In this document: positions 1 to 7,700 of the stretch, one piece after another
Layout: every line of letters begins with the position of its first letter
Numbering within the stretch: the stretch's first letter is position 1
Assembly (NCBI GenBank): GCA_001940755.1
Contig: MEHH01000023.1
Location: forward strand, 1 to 17,958
Origin: Candidatus Heimdallarchaeota archaeon AB_125
GTDB lineage: Archaea; Asgardarchaeota; Heimdallarchaeia; Heimdallarchaeales; Heimdallarchaeaceae
DNA length: 17,958 bases
Direction: 5' to 3'
The notes under the pieces: model-generated
The model's database searches: none
Seen by the model: only the letters and a program-made list of their open reading frames with translations
Told to the model about the DNA's origin: nothing
Program-made: the position numbers and the translations under genes

Positions 1-429
1 AAAACCTAAGAACTTAACTTTTTTGTATTTGTACTCTAACATCTCTGGTTCAAATGTTGATTCAACTTCGGTGAACCTCACTGATTTTTGAGCAGGAGTA
101 GGTGGTTTTGGTTGAATTTGCATGGCTGGAGGTTGAGTTGGCATTGGGGGCCAGAGAATAAGTTTAGGTTGTTCATCACCTTCTTGTTCACCAGTTCTTT
201 GTATGACTGGTTGAAATACACCTGTTCTTCCAGTAGCTTGAGGAGGGGTTTTAACTGGTACTTCTATATCTTTGATGTCATGGCCACATTCTGCACAAAA
301 AAGATCTTCTACTTTGTTGAGAGTGTTACATTCTGGACACTTCTTCAAAGAATTTCCACAATATTTGCAGAATTTAGAAGCTGAGCGTATTTTTCTTAAA
401 CAGATAGGACATTCATTATTTACACTCAT
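1..429 (-). CDS. Double zinc-ribbon protein, C-terminus cut by window edge
   Basis: Reading from an ATG at 429 toward position 1 gives 143 codons with no stop, so the protein continues outside the window. The N-terminus carries two CxxC-CxxC zinc ribbons: C7/C10 with C21/C24, and C31/C34 with C45/C48, each spaced as in archaeal double zinc-ribbon (DZR-like) proteins. A low-complexity Pro/Gln/Thr-rich linker (about residues 58-115) follows. After it a more ordered stretch rich in Lys, Tyr and Val begins, ending at the edge with KKVKFLGF, which may open a second domain. The family usually mediates protein or nucleic-acid contacts; no catalytic function is visible. No Shine-Dalgarno motif precedes the ATG, but a TATA-like element lies about 30 nt upstream, fitting a leaderless or near-leaderless transcript. 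It is on the same strand as the FtsZ-like gene but separated from it by a T-tract and its own promoter, so it is probably a separate unit. The function is unknown. Confidence 0.8.
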   Translation of the reverse strand, partial: MSVNNECPICLRKIRSASKFCKYCGNSLKKCPECNTLNKVEDLFCAECGHDIKDIEVPVKTPPQATGRTGVFQPVIQRTGEQEGDEQPKLILWPPMPTQPPAMQIQPKPPTPAQKSVRFTEVESTFEPEMLEYKYKKVKFLGF

Positions 430-457
430 TGTTTTCAAGAATAACTTGTGATGAATC

Positions 458-465
458 TTTATATT
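458..465 (-). promoter_or_regulatory. TATA-like box for the zinc-ribbon gene
   Basis: On the minus strand the sequence AATATAAA is centred about 32 nt upstream of the ATG at 429. With the usual archaeal TATA-to-start spacing of about 25-28 nt, transcription would begin only a few bases before the ATG. This fits the missing Shine-Dalgarno motif. It is called by eye only, in AT-rich DNA where such matches are common. Confidence 0.4.
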
Positions 466-480
466 GCTATCTATTTATTG

Positions 481-487
481 AAAAAAA
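481..487 (-). terminator. T-tract terminator after the FtsZ-like gene
   Basis: A run of seven A on the plus strand reads as T7 on the minus strand, starting 14 nt past the TAG stop of the FtsZ-like gene. Oligo-T tracts are the usual intrinsic termination signal of archaeal RNA polymerase. It lies just before the promoter of the next gene, as expected between two transcription units. Confidence 0.45.
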
Positions 488-500
488 GTTGAGTAGAAGA

Positions 501-1664
501 CTACTCTGTTTCTGTTTCAGGTTCTATAATAGTTTCTACTTCAGCTTCTGGTATAATAGTTTCTGCTTCGAGTAGTTCATCTCTTGTGTCTTTTCCTTTT
601 TCCAACACTTCCCAGAATCTTTCTACATAATCTGGGTGAATACCAGTAAGCACTCCTCTGATTGTCAAAATTGGCTCTTCAATGGAGTTTAAGGAAACTT
701 TGATATCTCCTTTTTCGAATTTCTTAACTATTTTTCGTGTCTCGAAAGTTGACTGGTAGGTAGTTGGCATGGTTATTGCTAAATATCCTAATTTTGCTCT
801 AGTTACATCAGTTGTTAAGCTTGAACTTTCATCTAACTCATTAAAGAAAAGATCTGAAAATCTAGTGTTTTGAGCTTTTTCAAGAGTTTCAAATTCTCTA
901 TCCAGTGAAACTATTATTCCTAATCCTCTTGCATCCTTTGAGAATGATTTAAAGAAATCATTCAAATCTGCATAAAATTCTTCGTGAGTACTCTCCTGGA
1001 GAGCTGAAAGAATGGTAGTTGTTAACGTTTCAGCTAGCAAATCATTACTCCTTTCTATTACTTCTTCAAGTGTCTCTCCTTCAGCGACATTCAGACGTTT
1101 TTCATTATCGAAAAGAAGAATTGGACAATGAGGGCCAACGGTATCAAAGCCTAAATAATATAGGGCTCTAGCTGCGTTAAACTGCACAAGTGAGGGAGCA
1201 TCTTTCTTTGGTAAAACATAGATTACAGTTGGTGGTTCTCCAGTGATGTCTGCTAATAACCTACTTGTAATTATGGTTCCAGCACTTCCTGTTCCTCCTC
1301 CACTACCTATGATCAAATGCAGAGCTAGATCATCTTCATCTCTTCGATCTCCTCGTTTGAAGAATGCAACTCTTTCCAATTTATCCTTTATTCTCTTCTC
1401 TTTTGCTTTGAGTTGCTTGTATGCTTTTTCAAATTCAGAATCCGAAGAAACGAACTTTTCATCTCCAAACCAAAATGTATCTGAAAAATTATGTATCTTT
1501 GGTTCAAAATCATCCACAATATTCACAGCAAGAGATTTGACAGTAATTTTGCATTCATTCAAGTGTCGAATGAGATTTTCTCCTATTTTACATCCTGCAT
1601 TACCAACACCAATAACTGCAATTGAAATCTTCTTTTTGAATAACTTCCTTTTGAGCCAAGACAT
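501..1664 (-). CDS. Divergent FtsZ/tubulin-superfamily GTPase
   Basis: A 387-residue protein with the FtsZ/tubulin GTP-binding fold. A basic N-terminus (MSWLKRKLFKKK) leads into the T1 glycine loop VIGVGNAGCKIG (17-28). The tubulin/FtsZ signature GSGGGTGSAGT is at 120-130 (T4 loop), and FDNEKRLN (185-192) sits where the guanine-contacting T6 region falls. In the T7 synergy loop the two acidic residues appear kept as D233 and D236, but the usual Asn of NxDxxD aligns with Tyr231. Residues 361-387 form an acidic Glu/Thr tail. Length is typical for FtsZ, but spacing and loops differ from standard cell-division FtsZ1/FtsZ2, so I call it FtsZ-like rather than assign ftsZ. Family knowledge: such GTPases polymerise at the membrane or in the cytoplasm to control division or shape. 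The ATG directly follows the stop of the membrane-protein gene (1665-3050) and has a strong Shine-Dalgarno motif, so the two are probably co-expressed and translationally coupled. Confidence 0.88.
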   Translation of the reverse strand: MSWLKRKLFKKKISIAVIGVGNAGCKIGENLIRHLNECKITVKSLAVNIVDDFEPKIHNFSDTFWFGDEKFVSSDSEFEKAYKQLKAKEKRIKDKLERVAFFKRGDRRDEDDLALHLIIGSGGGTGSAGTIITSRLLADITGEPPTVIYVLPKKDAPSLVQFNAARALYYLGFDTVGPHCPILLFDNEKRLNVAEGETLEEVIERSNDLLAETLTTTILSALQESTHEEFYADLNDFFKSFSKDARGLGIIVSLDREFETLEKAQNTRFSDLFFNELDESSSLTTDVTRAKLGYLAITMPTTYQSTFETRKIVKKFEKGDIKVSLNSIEEPILTIRGVLTGIHPDYVERFWEVLEKGKDTRDELLEAETIIPEAEVETIIEPETETE

Positions 1665-3050
1665 CTAAGTTCCTCCTACAGATCTGATTATTTTTAGAAT
1701 GTTTACTACCCATATAGCTATAACCATAATTGTTCTGAAGATTTTCTGAGTTGATATGGGAAATGTTCTCATATTTGCAAGGTATTCTCTCAATTGTAAC
1801 ATTGTGACATTTTCTCTTTTTGCTACCTCTCCAGATTTTTCGCCAAATTCCAATACATTTGCGTAGATATAATTGTCAAGTTCCATTAGTGCTTTTATTT
1901 TGAATTTCTTTGCTTTGATACTAAAAGCCCAGAGTGGGAGAATTACATAAAAAACCATTAAAATTGCTACCAAAGCTGACAAAGTTACTACTAAAATCGT
2001 TGCTGGTTGTCCAACATGAATGAATAAGAATTCGAAATTTAGTTCCGGCATTCCAGGGGGTGGTAGTGAATATATCAACTGATTTACATTCCCCATAGCC
2101 ATTGCTATTACGATAATCAAAGTAGATATTATTCCTGCTGTTGGTATATTTTCTAATTGACTGATTGATCTACCTTTAGACCATCTATCCCCTAAAGACC
2201 AAATAAGGTCGTAATTCTTCTTCGTTAGAAGGGTACCGTACTCTTTTCTATAAACATCCATTTGTTCCTTGATAGGCTTAAGAACTTTAGAATAAATACG
2301 GGTATTATACAACATGAAATAAACTGCTACATAGAAGATATAATGGAGAAATGGGCTAAATATGCATGCCAGAATCCCAAAAACTGCAGCTGCTGGAAAT
2401 CCACCAAAAGCAATTCTTAACATTGGAATTTGAACTCCAATTCCAGTAGCAAGAGAGGCTAGTATAACCAAAGGATTCACGGGTAAATGTCTATCATAAT
2501 GCTTTGCATAATATTCTCTTACTGGTTTTTCTATCCATTCAACTCTCTTAGCTATTGTTAAACCAAGAAATCCATCATGTGTATATTTCAGATAGAATAA
2601 TGACAGTATAATTGCTATCAATAGTGGTGTTCCGACATTGAACAAAATATCAATAACCCTCCAATCTGGAGAACCTGGAGGAAGTAAACCTTTGTAAGGT
2701 AGAAGTACGAATAATAGTGTAGGGATGAACATTAAACCAATGTATATCCAAAGCTTGAGAAATTCTTTCCAACCTAATGATAAAATTGTGTTTAATTTAA
2801 GTCTAAACAATGCTATTGGAACGATGTAGAATTTCTTGAAAGGGTTCATCAACGCATTTAGATAAACAGGATTTTCAATTATTGCTGCTGTTTTTGGATA
2901 TCTCTTATAATGATCATATAACAGATTCTCAAACTCAAAAGATGGCACTTCGATATCTTCTGGAACAGCTTTCTTTGATTTAAATGTAGTTGGTTGTTGA
3001 GGGTCCGAGTCCATAACAATTGCACATACCTTTAGGTTACTTTTAATCAT
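1665..3050 (-). CDS. Polytopic membrane protein, partner gene of the FtsZ-like GTPase
   Basis: A 461-residue protein I do not recognise as a named family. About 95 hydrophilic residues come first. Hydrophobic segments then lie near 99-119, 132-154, 192-214, 218-248, 304-328 and 347-378, with a last one at 437-457, giving about six or seven membrane passes. The soluble loop at 250-300 is charged (IKEQMDVYRKEYGTLLTK). A second loop at about 380-436 (ELDNYIYANVLEFGEKSG...) looks helical and probably faces the cytoplasm. No catalytic motif, transporter signature or cysteine cluster is visible. The stop abuts the ATG of the FtsZ-like gene, so it is the first gene of a two-gene unit and a candidate membrane anchor or regulator for that filament (inference from context only). 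The start is either ATG 3050, at leaderless distance from a TATA-like box, or ATG 3014, which removes 12 residues. Neither has a good Shine-Dalgarno motif; I favour 3050. Confidence 0.75.
   Translation of the reverse strand: MIKSNLKVCAIVMDSDPQQPTTFKSKKAVPEDIEVPSFEFENLLYDHYKRYPKTAAIIENPVYLNALMNPFKKFYIVPIALFRLKLNTILSLGWKEFLKLWIYIGLMFIPTLLFVLLPYKGLLPPGSPDWRVIDILFNVGTPLLIAIILSLFYLKYTHDGFLGLTIAKRVEWIEKPVREYYAKHYDRHLPVNPLVILASLATGIGVQIPMLRIAFGGFPAAAVFGILACIFSPFLHYIFYVAVYFMLYNTRIYSKVLKPIKEQMDVYRKEYGTLLTKKNYDLIWSLGDRWSKGRSISQLENIPTAGIISTLIIVIAMAMGNVNQLIYSLPPPGMPELNFEFLFIHVGQPATILVVTLSALVAILMVFYVILPLWAFSIKAKKFKIKALMELDNYIYANVLEFGEKSGEVAKRENVTMLQLREYLANMRTFPISTQKIFRTIMVIAIWVVNILKIIRSVGGT
1671..1677 (-). 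promoter_or_regulatory. Strong ribosome binding site of the FtsZ-like gene
   Basis: AGGAGGA on the minus strand lies 6 nt before the ATG at 1664, inside the last codons of the upstream membrane-protein gene. It fixes the start of the FtsZ-like protein. It also indicates coupled translation, because the upstream TAG (1667-1665) immediately precedes the ATG with no spacer. Confidence 0.75.
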
Positions 3051-3076
3051 TTCGAAAGTGTTGGTGAGTTAGTAAG

Positions 3077-3085
3077 TATTTTATT
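3077..3085. promoter_or_regulatory. Shared TATA-like element in a 54-bp divergent intergenic region
   Basis: The only space between the divergent membrane-protein and pyruvate-kinase starts is 3051-3104. TATTTTATT on the plus strand (AATAAAATA on the minus) is centred about 31 nt from ATG 3050 and about 24-33 nt from the two possible TTG starts of pyruvate kinase. One element could therefore place transcription starts a few bases before both genes. This is consistent with the lack of Shine-Dalgarno motifs, but it was judged by eye. Confidence 0.4.
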
Positions 3086-3104
3086 CTAGTATTTTCTTGT
3101 TTTT

Positions 3105-4529
3105 TTGGTAAAGTTGAGATTAACAAAAATTGTCTGTACAATAGGTCCTTCTTCTAATTCAGAAAACGTTCTCAAGAACATGATTGATTCAGGTATGGAT
3201 CTAGCCCGATTGAATTTTTCTCATGGAGATCACCAGAGTCATGAACAAACTTTCAATAATCTTAGGAATCTATGTGATGAACTTGCAATCGGGATTGATA
3301 TTAGCGGTCCTAAAATAAGATTAGGTAAATTAGAGGAAAAAATAACTCTGCAAAGAGATGAAACTGTTATTCTTACTACAAGAGATGTTGTTGGAAAAGG
3401 CAATCTTCTTCCAATCAACTATGCAAATTTACCAAAGGAACTAAAACCCAATATGTCTATTTACATAAATGACGGCTTAGTTAAACTTAACACAGAATCA
3501 ATTGTAGATGATGAAATAACGTGTAAAGTACTTGATGGAGGGGAAATTTCTTCTCGAAAAGGTGTGAATATTCCAAAAGCTGATCTGTCTATTAGAGTGC
3601 CAACAAAGAAAGATATAATTGATATTGAAAAAGCATGTGATTTGGAAACAGATTTTCTTTTCATATCATTTGTAAGAAGCATAGCAGACCTAAGGAAAGT
3701 AAAGGAAATTGTAGCGTCAAAAACAAAGAAAGATATTCATCTTATTGCTAAGATTGAGCATAAAGATTCTTTAAACTCTATTAAAGAAATTACTTCTTTT
3801 TGTGATGGATTAATGGTTGCACGTGGGGACTTAGCAATAGAAGTAGGTTCAGCTAAGGTTCCTGTTTTACAAAAACAATTGATTCAACTAGGAATGAGTA
3901 TGGCTAAACCTGTAATCGTAGCTACACAGATGTTGGAATCTATGACAAAAGAAACTCTTCCCACTAGAGCAGAGGCAAGTGATGTTGCTCACGCTGTTTT
4001 TGATGGTGCAGATGCATTAATGTTATCAGCAGAAACAGCTACAGGAAAACATCCTCTCCAAGTTCTGAAAGTAATGAATGAAATCATTCTAGAAGCAGAA
4101 AAGAACCTTGCTCTGGATCGTCCTTTAGTAGCTGATTCTGAAGCTAGTATTGGAAAGGAAATTGGAATTGCAGCTGTGAAATTAGCACAAAGAATGTCTG
4201 TAAAAGCAATTATCGCACTAACTCAAACAGGATATTCAGCCAGTATGGTCTCGAGAAATAGAGAAAATTTTCCTATATATGCTGTTACTCATAATCATGA
4301 TACTAAACGCACTGCAAGGCTTTATTGGGGAGTTAAACCTATTATTCATGAATTCGAAGAAGATTATGATAAACTTGTGTTCAATGTAATAAAGAAACTG
4401 CACAAGGACAAATATCTTGATATGAGAGATAATGTTGTATTGGTTGCAGGTTCAATGGTAGGAATATCTGGAAAAACTCATACAATACAGCTTCTGAATG
4501 TTGATGAAACTTTGAGTAATGAAAACTAG
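3105..4529 (+). CDS. pyk: Pyruvate kinase
   Basis: Catalyses phosphoenolpyruvate + ADP to pyruvate + ATP, the last step of glycolysis, in the cytoplasm. The 474 residues are the usual length. The N-terminus LTKIVCTIGPSS (6-17) is canonical. RLNFSHG (35-41) and DISGPKIR (65-72) hold substrate, potassium and nucleotide contacts. The B domain spans about 73-165. AKIEHKDS carries the catalytic Lys216 and metal ligand Glu218, and ARGDLAIE holds the second metal ligand Asp242. ATQMLESM (273-280) and PTRAEASDVAHAVFDGADA (286-304) are family signatures. The C-terminal regulatory-type domain covers about 345-474. No ATG or GTG start exists: an in-frame TAG lies at 3087-3089. Translation therefore begins at TTG 3105 or, more like the family (MRLTKIVCTIGP), at TTG 3114, which has a weak GGTAAAG in front. 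No active-site loss is seen. Confidence 0.97.
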   Translation: MVKLRLTKIVCTIGPSSNSENVLKNMIDSGMDLARLNFSHGDHQSHEQTFNNLRNLCDELAIGIDISGPKIRLGKLEEKITLQRDETVILTTRDVVGKGNLLPINYANLPKELKPNMSIYINDGLVKLNTESIVDDEITCKVLDGGEISSRKGVNIPKADLSIRVPTKKDIIDIEKACDLETDFLFISFVRSIADLRKVKEIVASKTKKDIHLIAKIEHKDSLNSIKEITSFCDGLMVARGDLAIEVGSAKVPVLQKQLIQLGMSMAKPVIVATQMLESMTKETLPTRAEASDVAHAVFDGADALMLSAETATGKHPLQVLKVMNEIILEAEKNLALDRPLVADSEASIGKEIGIAAVKLAQRMSVKAIIALTQTGYSASMVSRNRENFPIYAVTHNHDTKRTARLYWGVKPIIHEFEEDYDKLVFNVIKKLHKDKYLDMRDNVVLVAGSMVGISGKTHTIQLLNVDETLSNEN

Positions 4530-4548
4530 TTTTGGATGCTGGAATTGT

Positions 4549-4565
4549 ACTCTTTTCTAATTTTC
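4549..4565 (+). terminator. Pyrimidine-rich stretch after pyruvate kinase, possible terminator
   Basis: Twenty bases past the pyruvate-kinase stop, two short T4 runs occur within 17 bases, as in many archaeal T-rich termination regions. There is no clear hairpin. The rest of the 238-bp gap (4566-4714) shows nothing else I can support beyond further AT-rich TATA-like words. Confidence 0.25.
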
Positions 4566-4714
4566 AAGTTCATTGATTCTATCTAAAATATGGCATAAAT
4601 CACCTTCTCCTTACTCTCTTATTGCACAGTTCCAACCATAAACTATATAATCTTCCTATATTCACTCAACCTAATATTAGTCTCTTAAAAGGTATATTAC
4701 TATTAGACATTAAC

Positions 4715-4723
4715 TTTAAATAT
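4715..4723 (+). promoter_or_regulatory. TATA box for the CD36-like gene
   Basis: TTTAAATAT lies about 49 nt upstream of the ATG at 4768. Standard archaeal spacing would start the RNA near 4745, leaving a leader of about 23 nt that contains the GAGG ribosome binding site at 4757-4760 (7 nt before the ATG). The match to the archaeal TTTAWATA consensus is good. Confidence 0.5.
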
Positions 4724-4756
4724 CTTTGAGAGACGGACAATAAAAAGTGAAATAAA

Positions 4757-4760
4757 GAGG
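4757..4760 (+). promoter_or_regulatory. Ribosome binding site of the CD36-like gene
   Basis: GAGG sits 7 nt before ATG 4768 and supports that start, which also places a clean membrane anchor at the N-terminus. Confidence 0.5.
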
Positions 4761-4767
4761 ATTCACA

Positions 4768-7700
4768 ATGGAAAAAAGACTACGTACATTAATAGGCGCT
4801 TTGATTCTTGCACTTGCAATTAGTTCTGCACTAGTAATTGGGATTATCTTGCCAATAAATTCAATAAAGATAATTAACGGAATTAATGCCGAGTTAACTT
4901 ATTATGGACAAGTAAATGATGTAGATATAATCCCTAATGATGGAACTGGTTCATATTCTGACTGGATGCATACTGCTCCAAATACAAATGAATCCAGATT
5001 TTACGATCAAGCACGTTTCGAATTCTATAATGTAACTGATCGTGAAGGATACTTAGATTATAACAATCGAATTGCTTATTTCTTCATACAAGGTGAGCTT
5101 GTATTTGATATAACCATAAATAAAACAATTTTAGAATACAACGAAGCCTTAGATTACATCGTTTATGCAGAGCGTAAACAGTATACGTATAATTCTTCAG
5201 CTTCAATTCTTACTGGAAATGAGAGAATACTTAATGTAAATTATATGTGGCCTTATTACATAAAAAATCTCGGAAATGGAACTGAATATGGTCTTCAAGC
5301 CTATGTAGCTTCCTTTTTACTTAATTCAGAAGTAGACCTTCTTAATACTTCATACACTTATCAAGAAATTTCTCAAATAATCCTCAACAGAGCTTATGCT
5401 GATAGTGAGGACCAAGTAGATACAGGAGTATATCTCCCTCATAATTGGATAAGTGTTCGACCAGCTTTTCAAGATCTGGATTTTGACCAAGCTACTAGTT
5501 ATAAAATTCTCTATAATGCAACTTATGGAGGAAAAGATTATTCATTACTAACTGGTGATTCTGGTTCTACAAAATACTTCTTGGACTTAGTAAGAGGATT
5601 AGACTATGGAGAAGCTGATGATTTACTAGAGGATGTTGTTCAGCTTTTAGCTGATGTTTATGATATAGATACCCCTTCTGAAATTGAGTCAGCTAAATCG
5701 TTTGCTGCATATTTGAATTACCTTCTTGGAAGACCTTCACTTGATTGGTTATATGATAATAAGATTTCATATATTTGTGAAAGAACATCCATGGAATGGA
5801 TTCTAGGTATTGAAGATCCACTTATGGGAGGTCTTAAATACCCATTAGTTATGAACGAAACTCTATCTTCTACAAGTGTCGATTGGGATAAAGATATTTA
5901 CTATGTTGAAAGATTAGGAATGGTTGATTCATCAGAAGTTGGATCTTTAATTGGAATTGCAAACATACCAATGTATCATTACTCTAAATCACAAGATGTA
6001 ATTTTTGAAGATGATTTTGCTTATATTTTAGAAGGTGGAACCGACATCAAGGTTGTTAATACAACTGATTCACTCTTCAGAGCCGTTGGTCAGTATGGTG
6101 ATTATGAGGGGCTAATTTATGACTATACAGTAATAGATGGAATTGTTTATGCTGTAGAAGGAGTCGAAGGACTTGAAATACTCAATACTACTAATCCAAA
6201 TTCTATTGATGAAATAGATCAGTGGGATCTAGGATATAATGATATGAGGGGTGTTGTAGATGTATCTTATTTCTTAGGTGGTAATCCACTAGATGCATTA
6301 GTCGTAGCTAATGGAGATATAGGAGTGAAAATTCTAACACTAATTGCTGATACTAGAGAAGTTAGTTCAGTTTATAATTTTGTTAATTCTTCTGGTGAAG
6401 CTATTGCAGTAGATGCAAGACTAGATGCTCTTAATGCAGATGCTTTTGTTGCCTTAGGTACAGATGGTATTGATGTTATGAGTCTTGGTTCTTTATCTGA
6501 GCCTGATTTAGAGCTTGTATGGCATTATGATTCCGCGAATTTTTCAACTCTAAAAGACGTAAGAGATGTTAAAATTGATGGACTATATCTCTATGTTCTA
6601 GATGAAATAGAAGGTATGCTTATCTTCCGTATACAATCAAACAAGACACTAACTGAAATGGGACAATTCGCAATTACTCCAGGAGATGAATCCTTTTATG
6701 ATATCCACATAGATGGTTCCAACGCATATTTAACACAAGGAGAAGATGGGTTCATGGTTGTTGATATTACAGATAAAAATAACCCTGTTGAAGATAATAG
6801 ATTCAATGGAACTACCCATCTTGGCACAGCCTATGGTATTTATGCTGATGGTGACGACATCTATCTTGGAGATTATGAGCAAGGTCTAGTTCATCTTGAG
6901 TATAACATCTTTTCTGACGATTATGATTTCGTTGAAAAAGATGAAATTCATACATTTTTAGAATGTTGGCAAAGAGATAGTAAAGTTCAATTCGATAAAT
7001 GGGATTTGGGTCCTGACGCAGTGGTTGCAGGTGTTGAATTGTTTAACTATACATATGATTCATTCGCAGTAGCTCCATATGCTGAAAGAAGTTTGAGATT
7101 ACAATGGAATGACTACTTCCTTAAACCATTCACATACAGTTCATTAAAAGAAACAGCATTATGGTTTGATGAAACAGTTCTAGTTTACGTAGCTCAAGCA
7201 GGAGATCCATATCTCCAAATGGATGAATATGATCTCTATTGGATGCATGCAGCAAATTTCATAAATACAAGTTTTATCCAAGTCGGAAAATGGAATAAAT
7301 TGTACGACATAAACCTGAGTCCACAGGACATATTCATGACATATTCCTTACCAGGACAAGTTGGAAGAGATCCATTTCATAATCAAGAGATGCTGGTTGA
7401 ACCAATTACTGGTTCCGTTGTAAATAGGAAAGATAGGGTTCAGTACAATACCTATGTTACTAATTTTATTGAAGCATATAGTTTTCTAAATAGGTCTAAA
7501 TATACAGGTCCAATATCAACTCTCTCTGCTATTCATAAATATCCAACATGGCATCAAACCTCCCCTGCAGTACCTGGGTCAATGGCAACTATTTTCTGGC
7601 AAGAAGATGTTCATGTGGCTACAAACATCTTTTACGATGATATCAGTATAGACTTTTTAGATATTATAGATGGTGCAGATACATCCCGAACAATAGGTGC

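Noticed and set aside
88..384. 98-codon plus-strand frame
   Set aside because: It lies opposite the zinc-ribbon gene. The minus-strand frame has regular CxxC pairs and a start, whereas the plus-strand translation shows low-complexity aromatic/serine runs with no family pattern.
1243..1668. 141-codon plus-strand frame
   Set aside because: It is antisense to the FtsZ-like gene across its GTP-binding signature. The minus strand carries the recognisable protein.
3461..3682. 73-codon minus-strand frame
   Set aside because: It is antisense to the pyruvate-kinase B domain and has no features of its own.
4530..4767. A small gene or non-coding RNA in the pyruvate kinase / CD36-like gap
   Set aside because: No frame with a ribosome binding site and no convincing stem-loop structure was seen; only a T-rich stretch and the promoter are supported.
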